Shown here: positions 51,798-62,259 of the stretch, piece after piece
Layout of the letters: each line of letters begins with the position of its first letter
How positions within the stretch are numbered: position 1 is the stretch's first letter
DNA from: AC-49 sp963766605
Lineage (GTDB): Bacteria > Actinomycetota > Thermoleophilia > Solirubrobacterales > Solirubrobacteraceae
Direction: 5' to 3'
Assembly (NCBI GenBank): GCA_963766605.1
Contig: CAVYAT010000007.1
Coordinates: forward strand, 1,116,001 to 1,180,000
DNA length: 64,000 nt
Program-made: the position numbers and the translations under genes
The notes under the pieces: model-generated
Told to the model about the DNA's origin: nothing
What the model saw: only the letters and a program-made list of their open reading frames with translations
Database searches by the model: none

Positions 51798-52832
51798 ATG
51801 TGTCTGATTGGCTGGCTGGCCGACGGCCGCTTCATCGAGGACGACGGGGTGCTCGGTTCGGATGCGCTGATCGGTCGGTCTGTGCATTGCCACCACGACC
51901 CGATCGCGGCGGCCGCAACCGCCGAAGCGGAGGTCCCGGCCGGTGATCGTGTCGTGATGCTCGGTCTCAACGGAGGACCGATCCTCAGCAACGTGCGCTC
52001 GCAGCCCGCCCTTCTGCTGCGCGCCGGCGGCACCGACTACCTCGTGGACTGCGGTGGTGACGCGGCCCGGCAGATGGTCAACGCAGGGTTGGGCTTCGGG
52101 GCGCTGCGCCACGTCTTCCTCACCCACCACCACCTCGACCACGTCGCCGGCTACCCCGAATTTGCCATGCTCGGCTGGATGTACCTGCGCAGCCCGCTGC
52201 GCAACCTGCACGTCTGGGGTCCGCCACCGATTGTCCGGATCCACGAGGGATTCGTCGACGCATTCAGCTTCGGCATCGAGCTGTTCGAGCGCGGCGTCGA
52301 CGCTCCGCCGTTCCCGACCCTGTTCACACCCCACGAAGTGACCCTCCCGCCGACCGGGATCCAGAAGGTCATGGAAGACGACAACGTCATCGTGCACGGC
52401 ACCCGGGTCTTCCACGGTCACGAGGTCAAGGACGCGTACGCCTACCGGTTCGACATCAAGGCCACTCGGAAGACGGTGGTCTTCTCCGGCGACACAGCCG
52501 GGCCCAACGACCAACTCGTCGCGCTGGCCCAGGATGCCGACCTCCTCATCCACGAGGTCCAGCACCCCGTTGCCATCACCCAGATCATCAACGCCGCGCC
52601 GGCTGCTGTGCGTCCAGCATTCCGCGAGCACCTCGAGACCACGCATACGAGCGTCGCCGACCTTCCGCGGGTCGCCAAGGCCGCCAACGCCCGACGCGTC
52701 GCGATGTGCCACTACTCGCCGGGGTTTGTGACCGCCGAGGAGTACTTCGACATGGCCACGGACGCTGCGACGAGCGTGCGCTACACGGGCGAGATCATCG
52801 CCCCGACCGAACTCGACACGATCCTGGTCTGA
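51798..52832 (+). CDS. MBL-fold hydrolase (arylsulfatase/RNase Z-like)
   Basis: A 344-residue MBL-fold enzyme. LVDCGGDAARQMVNAG begins the fold, FLTHHHLDHVAGYPEF is the HxHxDH motif, TVVFSGDTAGPNDQL holds the bridging Asp, and LIHEVQHP and AMCHYSPGF the outer His. The long insertion after the first motif fits AtsA-like/lactonase members. AAGGAGGAAGCCG is a strong ribosome site before the ATG. Ends tail to tail with a MetE-like gene. It could hydrolyse a lactone or aryl ester in the pathway (inference). Confidence 0.87.
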   Translation: MCLIGWLADGRFIEDDGVLGSDALIGRSVHCHHDPIAAAATAEAEVPAGDRVVMLGLNGGPILSNVRSQPALLLRAGGTDYLVDCGGDAARQMVNAGLGFGALRHVFLTHHHLDHVAGYPEFAMLGWMYLRSPLRNLHVWGPPPIVRIHEGFVDAFSFGIELFERGVDAPPFPTLFTPHEVTLPPTGIQKVMEDDNVIVHGTRVFHGHEVKDAYAYRFDIKATRKTVVFSGDTAGPNDQLVALAQDADLLIHEVQHPVAITQIINAAPAAVRPAFREHLETTHTSVADLPRVAKAANARRVAMCHYSPGFVTAEEYFDMATDAATSVRYTGEIIAPTELDTILV

Positions 52833-52880
52833 GCGCGAAGCGCGACGGTCAGACGTCGGTGCGTATCGGCTCTGCGATCG

Positions 52881-54039
52881 TCATTTCCAGATCCTCTCTG
52901 CGGTCGTCACCAGAAGTTCGAGCTTGCGCCATTGCGTTTCCTCGTCGATGAGGTTGCCATCAGGGCGATCGTCGTCGCCCGTGCTCAGGGCCGACGAAAA
53001 GCCGCACTGGGGCGAGATCGCAAGCTGCTCGAGCGGGATGTGCTTCGAGGCGCGGTCGACGGTCCGTTCGATCGTCTCGCCAGACTCGATCTCGCGATGC
53101 CGCGTGCTCACGACACCCAACACGACGGTCGCACCTCCGCGTGGCACCCGCTCCAGGGCCGCGTAGTCGGCGTCGCCGCGCTCAACGTGACCGTCCCACT
53201 CCAACGTGAAGCGGTCATAGGGCAGCGCGAAGAACGCCTCGCCGAGCTCGCCGATGTGGTCATGCGTTGCGATGTAGCGCGATGCGTAGTTGCCGCGGCA
53301 CTGGTGCAGGCACGTCGTGACGTGCTCAGGGAGTCCCTCGACGACCCGGCGGTCGGCTTCGAGCATCCGCTCGAGCAGCGCGTCGACGTCGATGCCCTTC
53401 GACCTCAGGAAGCCGCCCATCGGGGACGCGCTGAGCATCATGTAGCCGCTGACGTCGAACTGCACGAAGCTCGCCCCTGACGCGATCGCGTCGTCCACGA
53501 GCTCGCGCAACACGCCGACAACCGCATGGCCGGCTGCCTCGGGCGAGCCCGTACGCCGCCAACCCCGGCCCCATCGCAACGTTGGCCATCACGAACGACG
53601 CCGTGGGAAACGTGACCTTCACGGCGCGGTCGGTGAGCGTTGTCACGAACGCCGCCTCACGTGCCGCAGGGCTATCGATCTTGCTGACGCGGCCGGTGAT
53701 CATCGCCGGACCTTCGTTCTCGACCACGCTTCCGTCATCGCCGCGGAACTCCAGCTTCGTCTGGCTTGGAGCGATGCCGTCGACGGCATCGAAGAACGAG
53801 TTGAAGTACATGAGCCGGCGGAACTCACCGTCGGTCACGACTGGCAGACCCAGCTCCTCCTGCTTGGCCACGACATCACGAATGGCCTGATCCTCGAGCG
53901 CGTGCAGATGCGTGAGGTCCTTCGCGCGTTCCTCGGCCATCAGCGCCGTGTGACCGGCCTCGTAGATGCGGTGCACCTCGTCGAGCAGCACCTTTGGCCG
54001 CTGCAGGCTGCCGATGTGCTCAACCCGGACCTCGCTCAT
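52881..54039 (-). pseudogene. MetE-like protein, subfamily I, frame broken
   Basis: A MetE-type protein of about 386 residues. Opening VEHIGSLQRPKVLLDE and PVVTDGEFRRLMYFN match the 46867 protein. Zinc ligands: HQCRGNY (His, Cys), FTLEWDGHVE (Glu) and SPQCGFSSA (Cys). The frame breaks near 53546, where the text should read from GPGLAAYG into SPEAAGHAVVGVL. Its ATG overlaps the amidohydrolase stop, so it is the last gene of a four-gene coupled operon starting at 56854. Confidence 0.82.
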
Positions 54040-54973
54040 GGGTTCCGCGGCCCACCGAACCGGGGCACCAGCGCTGCGATGTTGATGGCGTCGACGGCCG
54101 CGCGGAGCACCGGATCGAGGTACGCCAGTCCTGGCGCGGGATCGCCGGGCTGGTCCGGCATGGCGAGGTACGGCCAGTCGGTGCCGAAGACGATGTTCTC
54201 GGGCGGCGCGACGAGCATCGTCGAGCGCACCGCGACCTCGTTGTTGGACAGCCCGGTGTCGTAGTACAGGCGCGAGAGGTAGTGCAGCGCGCCGGCGGGG
54301 GCCGCCTCGGCCATCGGCGGCTCGCGGTCGGCCAGCGAGGCGAGGCGGTGGGCGAGGAAGGTCGCCGTCCCGCCGAGATGGGCGATCTGCCAGCGGATGT
54401 TCGGATGGCGCTCGAGGACCCCGGTGTAGATGAGATTCGCCACCGCGCGTGTGGTCTCGAACGGGAACTCGTACAACCACGCAGGGTGGCCGAGGGCCAC
54501 GCCGTTGGGGGGGATCGGTCGGGTGGACGAAGACGTAGGCGCTGCGCCGGTCGAGCTCGGCGTACAACGGCTCCCAGGCCGGGTCGCCGAGATACGTGCC
54601 GGCCACGTGGGTCGTCAGCACGATCCCGTCGAGCCGGAGCACGTCGAGCGCGTGCCCGAGCTCGGCGATCGCGGCGTCGACGTCGGGCAGCGGCAGCATC
54701 GCCCAGCGCGGCGAACGTGTCGGGCGCGCGCTTGATGACCGCGGCCATCTCCTCGTTGACCAGGCGGCCGAGCTCGCCGGCCGCCGTCTGGTCGCCGAAG
54801 AACAGCCCCGGAGGGCCCACGCACACCACGGCGCGGTCGATCGCGTAGCGCTCCATCATCGACTCGAGCGCGTCAACGGTCACCACCGGCGGCTTGGGCA
54901 GGTTCCCGCCGGGCGTCGGGATCGCGTCGATGTACGCCTGGGGGATGACGTGGGCGTGGGCGTCGATCCTCAT
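54036..54973 (-). pseudogene. ACMSD-type amidohydrolase, two frame breaks
   Basis: An amidohydrolase-2 protein of about 310 residues. MRIDAHAHVIPQAYID carries HxH. After a break near 54700 it continues AMLPLPDVDAAIAELGHAL and YVFVHPTDPP, then a run of seven C at 54507-54513 breaks the frame again (six would restore NGVALGHPAWLYEF). WQIAHLGGTATFLAHRL and IVFGTDWPYLAMPD give the remaining metal residues. It overlaps genes on both sides. Likely decarboxylates or hydrolyses a ring-cleavage product. Confidence 0.8.
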
Positions 54974-55909
54974 GGCGCGACGCAGGCGTTGCGCTGCACG
55001 CCGAGGCCGGTGATCTCGCCCTCCATGACGTCGCCCGGGCGCAGCCAGCGGTTGCCGTGATGGGCCGCGTTGCCGGCCGGTGAGCCGGTGAGCAGGAGGT
55101 CGCCGGGGAGCAGCTCGACGACGCGCGAGACGTAGGAGACGAGCTGCTCGACCCCGTAGATGATGTCGTCGACGCCCTCGTCCTGCATGAGCTCGCCGTT
55201 GACCTTGAGCGTGATGTGCAGCTCGCGATAGTCGCGGACGAATTCGGTCGGCACGATGTACGGCCCGGTGGGGAAGAACGTGGGCCGCAGCTTGGTCATC
55301 GCGAAATCGGTCATCGGAAAGCCCGGCCGGAACATGACGTCGCGCGTGCTGACGTCGTTGCAGATCGTGTACCCGGCGACATGAGCCATCGCGTCGGCCT
55401 CGGCGATGTCGCGCCCGCCGCGCCCGAGGATCACCGCAAGCTCGAGCTCCCAGTCGTGCTGCTCGCCGGGCCCTCGGAGAACGACATCGTCGCTCGCGCC
55501 GCACAGCGCGCTCGGCAGGCCGACGAAGAAGTACGGATCCTCCGTGGTGGAGCGCCGCTGCGCGACCTCCACGGCCTCGGCGTGCAGCTCGTCGTCGGGC
55601 CGGGTGTCGCCCTCACGCTTGAGGTGCGCGACGACCATCTGCTGCAGATGCTTGTAGTAGTTCGCGCCGCCGCACAGGATCTGCCCCGACGGGTGCACCG
55701 GCGGAAGCGGCCGCAGATCGCCGATCGGCGATCCGCCTCCGGCGTCCTGCGCCGCGAGCTCGTGCAGCCGCGGCAGCGTCGCGTCCCAGTCCTGGAGCAT
55801 CGCGAGCGTGCTCGCTGAACTCGGGACGCAGGTCGCGAACGGTGTCATCGACGACGAGGCCGGGGAAGGCGGCCCCGTCGGCGCCCGCGAACGTGCCGAA
55901 CGCGAACAT
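54970..55909 (-). pseudogene. Fumarylacetoacetate hydrolase-family protein 1, frame broken
   Basis: An FAH-family enzyme of about 313 residues (2-oxohepta-3-ene-1,7-dioate hydratase/decarboxylase or fumarylpyruvate hydrolase type). FGTFAGADGAAFPGLVVDD opens it; after a break near 55802 it continues MLQDWDATLPRLHELAA, CGGANYYKHL, DDVVLRGPGEQHDWELELAVI (metal-binding E-x-E), YTICNDVSTRDVMF and LLTGSPAGNAAHHG. All metal ligands are retained. It begins by overlapping the stop of FAH 2 (TGATG). Products of extradiol cleavage are the usual substrates. Confidence 0.84.
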
Positions 55910-56854
55910 CAGGTCGTCGTGCGGGCGCGCGCCCGCGGCAGCGCAGGCAGGTCGGGCTGCGGCTCGCCGATCGTGTTGGTCAGCGTGCCGATGCCCTGCA
56001 CCTCGAGCCGCACCTCGTCGCCCGGCTTCAGCGGCGCCGGCTGCTTGGCCTGGTTGCGACCCCAGAGCTCGAACAGGCATCCGCCGCCGCACGTGCCGCT
56101 GGCGATGACGTCACCCGGCGCGACCCACGCTCCGCGGGCGGCGAAGTGGACGAGCTCCTCGAAGCTCCACGCCATCGACGCGAAGGTGTCGCCGCCCAGC
56201 TCGACGCCGTTGATGAGCGCGGTCGCGCGGAGGTCGAGCCGGTCGCCGTTGCGATACGGCTCGAGCTCGTCCGGGGTGACGATCCATGGCCCGAACGTGT
56301 TGGCAAAGTCCTTGGTCTTGTGGAAGCCGAACGGCAGGCGGGCCTCCAGGCCGGCGATGTCGCGCTCCGACCAGTCGTTGAAGATCGTGTAGCCGGCGAT
56401 GTGGTCGCCGGCCTCCTCGACGCTGATGTTGCGGCCGGCGCGACCGATGATCGCGGCCACCTCGAGCTCGAGGTCGAGGCCGCTGTGAACCGAGGGAGGC
56501 TCGATGACGTCGCCGGGACCGGTGGTCGCGTGCGGGTTGGAGAAGTAGAAGGCCGGGCGTTCGTACCAGGCTGCGCTCACCTTCGCGTCCGGGCCGCCGA
56601 GGTACATGGTGGCGCCCTCGCCGTGCTGCTCGAACACCGAGAAGTCGCGGACGGAGGCGGGCACGATCGGCGACAGCAGCCGCACGTCGGCCAGCGGGAG
56701 CTCCTCGCGGCCGAGTCCCGCCGAGCCGTTCGCGCTCGCCGGGGTCGGCACTCAGGAGCTCCAGGACCGAGACGCCCGGCAGGATCCGGACCGAGTCGCC
56801 TTCGACGACCGCGGTCTGCGGGTCGCCGCCGTTGAGCACACGTGCAATCTTCAT
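55909..56854 (-). pseudogene. Fumarylacetoacetate hydrolase-family protein 2, frame broken
   Basis: A second FAH-family enzyme of about 315 residues, distinct from the first. MKIARVLNGGDPQTAVVEG opens it. A break near 56708 separates ERERLGG from REELPLADVRLLSPIVP. Then come VIEPPSVHSGLDLELEVAAI (E-x-E ligands), YTIFNDWSERDI and GDVIASGTCGGGCLFE. It heads the minus-strand operon; dyad B lies 26 bases upstream. It probably hydrolyses a C-C bond or hydrates an oxo-acid after ring cleavage. Confidence 0.84.
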
Positions 56855-56879
56855 GGGATGGTGAGCCTATTCGATAGTA

Positions 56880-56897
56880 GAACTGGAAATCAAGTTC
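56880..56897. promoter_or_regulatory. Inverted repeat GAACT-N8-AGTTC (copy B)
   Basis: GAACTGGAAATCAAGTTC lies upstream of FAH 2, overlapping a plausible minus-strand -35 region (TTGATT). It is nearly identical to copy A. It likely binds the same TetR-type repressor. Confidence 0.62.
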
Positions 56898-56910
56898 GGG
56901 ATAACCCGAC

Positions 56911-56963
56911 TTGACACGATGCGTCGACCGGGCGTAGCATAAACTAGAACGTCCGTTTTAGTT
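56911..56963 (+). promoter_or_regulatory. Consensus promoter with palindromic operator at the start site
   Basis: TTGACA (56911-56916), an 18-base spacer and TAGCAT (56935-56940) are followed directly by a 22-base palindrome (56942-56963, arms AACTAGAACG and CGTTTTAGTT around TC; 18 of 22 positions symmetric). A repressor bound there would cover the transcription start of the dioxygenase operon. Confidence 0.65.
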
Positions 56964-56984
56964 ACCCTGACGAGAGGTCACGTC

Positions 56985-57982
56985 GTGTCCGAGATCCTGC
57001 TGTCGCAGCTCGCGTATGCCGAGCTGATCAGCCCCAAGCCCGACGAAACCGTGCGAGTGGTTGATCGACGTCCTCGGGCTCGAGGAGACAACCCGGGAGG
57101 GCCAGTCGGTCTATCTCCGCGGCTGGGCGGAGTGGCTGCACTCGAGCCTGATCGTCACCGAGGGTCCCGAGGCGGCGCTCGGTCGCATCGGCTTTCGCAC
57201 CTATGGCCCCGAGCGATCCCGAGATCATCAGCAAGCGGGTCGAGGGCGAGTGGCTCGCCGAACGGCCGGGTCGTGGCGCCGCCTACCAGTACAAGCTGCC
57301 CGCACGGCCAGCATCCCGTCGAGGTGTTCTGGGAGGCCGAGCGCTACGTGGCGCCGCCCGAGAAGGCCGAGAGCGACTTCCAGTTCCGGCCCCAGAAGTT
57401 CCCTGGTCGCGGGGCGCACAGGCGCGGTACATCGACCACGTCACGATCGCCACGCCGAACATCCAGGGCGACATCGATTTCATCAAGGCCTTCGGCCATC
57501 GCCAGACGGCGACGATCAGCCCCGAGCCCGGCTTCAAGGTCTTCTCGACGACGACCTGCAACGCGATCCGCTCAACCCACGACCTCGCGTTCGTGCCGGA
57601 CTTCAGCGGCGCGACCGGCCGGCTCAACCACATCGCCTACCACGTCGATCAGCGCCTCGACGTCGAGCGGGCGGCCGAGGTGTTCATGGCCAACGACACG
57701 CCGATCGAGTTCGGGCCGGGCATCCACGGCATCGACGAGATCACCTACCTCTACGTGCGCGAGCCGGGCGGTTCGCGCATCGAGATCAACGCCGGCGGCT
57801 GGCAGAACTACCAGCCCGACTGGGAGTCGGTGGACTGGAAGCCCCACCAGGGCGGCACGACGTTCTGGAAGAACCTCCCGATGCCCGACTCGATGATGGA
57901 GTGCTTCCCGGCGGTCGGCGGCGAGCAGGCCGAACAGGCGCAAGAGGGCTTTCGCTCGACCGACCTGTTCGAGAAGGCCTAG
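56985..57982 (+). pseudogene. VOC-family extradiol ring-cleavage dioxygenase, four frame breaks
   Basis: A type I extradiol dioxygenase of about 330 residues with two VOC modules. LAYAELISPKPDET and DVLGLEETTREGQSVYLRGW form the first module. The catalytic second module has IDHVTIATPNIQGD (His), GRLNHIAYHVD (His) and GGSRIEINAGG (Glu), the 2-His-1-Glu iron site. Breaks near 57054, 57213, 57302 and 57402 disrupt it. A GTG start follows the promoter at 56911. It would open a catechol-type ring; close to catechol 2,3-dioxygenase in layout. Confidence 0.84.
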
Positions 57983-57986
57983 CGCC

Positions 57987-59114
57987 GTGGGTGACATCGA
58001 GAAGGTCCTGGTCGTCGGCGGCGGCATCGGCGGGCTGTCGGCGACCGTGGCCCTGCGCAACGCGGGGCTCGAGGTCGACGTCGTCGAGAAGAACCCGAAG
58101 TGGGACGTCTACGGCGTCGGGATCATCCAGCCACCGAACGCACTCGGCGCGCTGCACCGCATCGGCCTCGCCGAGCAGTGCATCGAGCGCGGCCACCCGA
58201 TCATGGGCGGGCGCAACTTCCTCGCCGACGGCACGCTGCTCGGGGAGGACGACTACCCGCCGGTCGTGCCGGGCTGGCCGCCGATGAACGGCATCCCGCG
58301 CCCGATCCTGCACGAGATCCTCCAGACGGCGGTCCTCGCTCGGGGGCGAACGTCAAGGTCGGCGAGACGGTCACCGAGATCGTCCAGCGCGCCGACGGCG
58401 TCGACGTCACGTTCAGCGACGGGACGACCGGTGCGTATGACCTGCTGGTCGGCGCCGACGGGCTGCACTCACAGACGCGCGAGATGGTGTTCGGCGACGC
58501 GATCCGGCCGCAGTACACCGGCCAGGCCTGCTTTCGCTACAACCTGCCGCGGCTCGAGGGGCTGGACCGGATCGAGGTCTGGATCGGCGGGATCCACGGC
58601 ACGGCCGGGTTCGTCCCGCTGACCGACGAGCTGATGTACATGCTGTTCATCCTCGCCTGGCCCGCGGACCAGATCCGCCAGGACCCGGCGCGACTCGACG
58701 CGATCATGCGCGAGAAGCTCGAGCCGTTCGGCGGCACGGTCGCCGAGCAGCGCGAGCTGATCACCGACGCCGCCGGCGTCGTCTACCGGCCCGTCGAGAA
58801 CATCCTCATGCCCGCGCCGTGGTACCGCGGGCGCGTGCTGCTCATCGGCGACGCGGCCCACGGCACCTCGCCCCACGCCGGGCAGGGCGCGGCGCAGGCG
58901 ATCGAGGACGGCGTCGTGCTGGCGCGAGGAGATCGCCTCGGGCAAGAGCGCACAGGACGTCCTCGACGCGTTCATGGATCGCCGCTACGAGCGCTGCAAG
59001 CAGGTCGTCGAGCTGTCGGCGTCGATCGGCGCCTGGGAGCAGGCGCCGGACCCGGACGTCAATCCGAACGACATCCGCAACGAGATCATCCGCATCTGCG
59101 CGGTGCCCGTATGA
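57987..59114 (+). pseudogene. FAD-dependent monooxygenase, two frame breaks
   Basis: A class-A monooxygenase of about 375 residues. VLVVGGGIGGLSATVALRN, LLVGADGLHSQTREMV and VLLIGDAAHGTSPHAGQGAAQ are intact. Breaks lie near 58343 (after ILQTAVLA) and 58924 (the repaired text continues LAEEIASGKSAQDVLDAF). The tail RRYERCKQVVELSASIG is typical of 3-hydroxybenzoate-6-hydroxylase and related enzymes. GTG start 4 bases after the dioxygenase stop. Produces the diol substrate for ring cleavage (inference). Confidence 0.85.
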
Positions 59115-59885
59115 CGCGCATCGTCGACCTCTCGTTCACGATCGAGCCGTCGCCGCCGGACCTCCCGGAGTTCATGCGGATCGACGTCTCGCTACACCGA
59201 CCACGCCAACGGCGCCGGCGAGCTCGAGCAGCTGACCGGCGCACCGCGGCGGCTGCTGCGCGACGAGGAGGGCCCGGCGGCCGAGCGGCTGTCGCTCGGA
59301 ACCCACGCGACGACCCACGTCGACGCTCCCGTGGCACTACAACAGCACGATCGACGGGCGAGCCCGCCCAGACGATCGACGAGCTGCCGCTCGATTGGTT
59401 CTACGGGCCCGGCGTGGTCGTCGACGCGCGCGAGAAGGCCGACGGCGACGCCGTCACGACCGACGAGATGGAGCAGAAGGATCGCCGCCGCCGGCCACGA
59501 GCTGGCGCCCGGCGACATCGTCCTCGTCCACACCGGTCGCGACGCGTTCATCAAGGAGCGCGACTTCATGTTCCGCGGCCCCGGCGTCAGCGCGGAGGCG
59601 ACGCGCTGGCTGTTCGAGCACGGCGTGCGCGTGATGGGGATCGACGCCTGGGGCTGGGATGCGCCGCTCGATGTCCAGGCCAAGGAGGCGATCGAGCGCG
59701 ACGAGCCGGGCATCTTCTGGGCCGCTCATCAGTGCGGCCTGCCGTACTCGCAGATCGAGCGGCTGACGAACCTCGCGGCGCTGCCCTCGACGGGGTTCAC
59801 CGTCGCGTGCTTTCCCCTGAAAGTCCAACGAGCCAGCGCGGCGCCCGCCCGGGTGGTCGCGATCCTGGAAGGAGAGACGCAATGA
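59111..59885 (+). pseudogene. Cyclase/kynurenine formamidase-family hydrolase, four frame breaks
   Basis: A cyclase-family metal-dependent hydrolase of about 257 residues. MTRIVDLSFTIEPSPPDLPE opens it; SYTDHANGAGELEQLTG follows a break near 59191. HATTHVDAPWHYNST (breaks near 59330 and 59357) is the HxGTHxDxPxH-type metal site. After another break near 59478 come AAAGHELAPGDIVLVHTGRD, GVRVMGIDAWGWD and ACFPLKVQ. Family members hydrolyse formylkynurenine or isatin or cyclise polyketides. It overlaps genes on both sides. Confidence 0.8.
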
Positions 59886-60963
59886 TCGAGGACCATCGCG
59901 GCGATGTGCTGCTCGTCGGCAGCCTGCCGTTTGACACGGCCGAAGAGGCCATCAGCTCCGCCGCCGAACATCTGGGCGACCATCTGCCGGCGTTCGGCGA
60001 CGGCGAGGTCGGCCCGCGCAAGATCTGGATCGGCTTCCTGCCGATGACGATCTACTCCAAGCACCCGCGCTCGAGACGCTGCGTGCGCCCGAGGGCGGCG
60101 TCCCGCGGCCACATCACGAGGAGATCTACGAGGCGGCCTTCCTGTTCGGGATCAAGCCGGGCGAGGATCTGCGCTTCGAGACCACGAACTACGGTCCGAT
60201 CGCCGTCGAGTCCTACGAGGTCTTCAAGCGGCTGCGCGACGAGGGCATCGTGCCCGAAGGCGTGCGCTTCCAGGTCACGTTCCCCGGGACGGGCAGTGCG
60301 ATCTCGTACTTCTTCCAGGAGTCCGACTGGCCCGCCGCCCACGCCGCCTACCACGACGCGATCCGCCGCGACATCGAGCTGATCCTCGAGCACGTGCCGG
60401 CGGAGGATCTGCAGATCCAGTTCGACCTCGCACAGGAGTTCGTCGACATGGCCGGCGGCGACGCGCGCGGCATCGCCGACTGGCCCGAGGCGACGCTGGA
60501 GGAGAAGATCCAGCGCCACGCGGCGACGCTGCCCGAGCTCGCGAAGAGCGTGCCGGACGGCGCCCGCCTCGGCTTCCACTGGTGCTACGGCACCTGGGGC
60601 GGCTGGCCGATGAAGGACATGGCCGACCTGGGCCTATGTGTGCGGATGACCAAGGAGGCGATCGCGCGCATCGACCGCCGTGTCGACTACGTCCACATGC
60701 CGGCCCTCAAGCACCCCGAGCCCGAGTTCTTCGCGCCGCTGGCCGAGCTCGACGGCGAGGACATCAACGTCTACCTGGGGATCATCCACCACACCGACGG
60801 TGTAGAGGGCTTCCGCGAGCGCATGCAGATGGCCCGCCGCTATCGCGACACGTTCGGGATCGGCTCGGTGTGCGGCTACGGGCGGGTCGACCCGGCGGAG
60901 CTGCCGAGCATCCTGGCCATCCATCGCGACTGCGCCGCGGAGCTGCGCGGTGTGACGGCCTAG
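59882..60963 (+). pseudogene. MetE/UROD-like protein, subfamily II, frame broken
   Basis: A protein of about 360 residues. VLLVGSLPFDTAEEAI and AFGDGEVGPRKIW open it; a break near 60067 separates TIYSKHP from LETLRAPEGGVPRPHH. GFHWCYGTWGGWP (HxC zinc motif), VHMPALKHPEPEFFAPL and GSVCGYGRVDP (Cys) match the 32934 and 63045 proteins. The ATG overlaps the cyclase stop (ATGA), and the next gene begins 3 bases after its stop. Confidence 0.8.
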
Positions 60964-60965
60964 GC

Positions 60966-62259
60966 GTGTTCCCCGACGGCACGCGCTTCCTCAAACCGCC
61001 GGGGCCGCCGGCCGAACAGGCGAGCCCGGAGGTCCGCCGCCGCGTCGAGTCGATGCTGGAGGAGATCGAGCGCGGCGGGATCGACGCGGTCCGCCGGTTC
61101 TCTCGCGAGCTCGACGGCTGGGATCCCGAGAGCTTCGTCGCGACCGAGGAGGACTTCGAGCGCGCATCAGCGAGCCTGGGCGACCGGCTCAAGGAGCACA
61201 TCGGCTTCGCCCAGCAGCAGATCGGGTCCTTTGCCCGCGCGCAGCGGGCGACGCTGCGCGACCTCGAGGTTGAAACGCTGCCGGGGGTGGTTCTCGGCCA
61301 CCGGCACATCCCCGTCGGGACGGTCGGCGCCTACGTCCCGGGCGGCCGTTATCCGATGCTCGCCTCGTCGTTCATGACGATCCTCGTGGCCAAGACCGCG
61401 GGCGTGGAGAGCGTCATCGGCTGCGCCCCTCCGCAGCGCGAAGGCGGCGTGCACCCGGCGATGCTCTACGCGATGTGGACGTCGGGCGCCGACACCGTGC
61501 TGTCGCTCGGCGGCGTCCAGGGCCTGGCGGCCATGGCCTTCGGCCTCGTCGAGGGAATCCCACCGGTCGACATGCTGGTCGGGGCGGGCAACGCCTACGT
61601 GGCCGAGGCCAAGCGCCAGCTGTTCGGCCGCGTCGGCATCGATCTGCTCGCCGGCCCGACCGAGGTGCTGGTGATCGCCGACGAGACGGCCGACCCACGA
61701 CTCGTCGCGGCCGACGTGCTCGGCCAGGCCGAGCACGGGCCGACCTCCGCGGCCGGCGTGATCGCCATCGGCAGAGAGCGTCGCCGCCGCCGTGGCCGAG
61801 CAGGTCGCGGACCTGCTCGGCAGCTGGCCGACCGCCGACATCGCCGGGCAGGCCTGGTCCCGGCACGGCTGGATCGCCGTCGCCGCCGACGACGACGAGG
61901 CCATCGCCCTGGCCGATGTCGCCGCCAACGAGCACCTCGAGGTCCACGTCGCGCCGGACAAGCTCGACGACTACCTCGCGCGGCTGCGCAACTACGGCTC
62001 CCTGTTCCTCGGCGACCAGGCGACCGTGGCCTACGGAGACAAGGCGGTGGGCACCAACCACGTCCTGCCCACGAACCGCGCGGCCCGGTACACCGGAGGG
62101 CTGTGGGTCGGCAAGTTCCTCAAGACCTGCACCTGGCAGCGCCTGACCGGCGAGGGCACCGCGACGATCGCGCCCGCGGTGGAGACGATCTGCGAAGCGG
62201 AGCACTTCGCCGGCCACGGACTGACCGCGACGATGCGGCTCCAGCGCCTGACGTCGTGA
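60966..62259 (+). pseudogene. Histidinol-dehydrogenase-like alcohol dehydrogenase, frame broken
   Basis: A HisD-family enzyme of about 430 residues. VGTVGAYVPGGRYPM, VGAGNAYVAEAKRQLFG and GIDLLAGPTEVLVIADE are the family signature. Zn and catalytic residues: GQAEHGPTS (Gln, His), VAANEHLEVHV (Glu-His pair) and AEHFAGHGLTA (final His). A break near 61773 lies between VIAIG and ESVAAAVAEQ. No his operon is near, so it probably oxidises a primary alcohol to an acid with NAD+, like the known HisD homologue HpsN. Coupled to an SDR gene. Confidence 0.83.

Noticed and set aside
56942..56963. KstR-type operator
   Set aside because: The AAC/GTT half sites are separated by four bases rather than the two of the KstR consensus, and no steroid genes are present.
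36440..61800. Frame breaks read as a two-base deletion signature in short repeats
   Set aside because: Many sites fit XYXY to XY, but the conserved family motifs at several joints fit one inserted base better, so no deletion mechanism is claimed.
36440..61800. Programmed frameshifting
   Set aside because: No shared slippery heptamer or downstream structure; sites differ and both 1-base and 2-base changes are needed.
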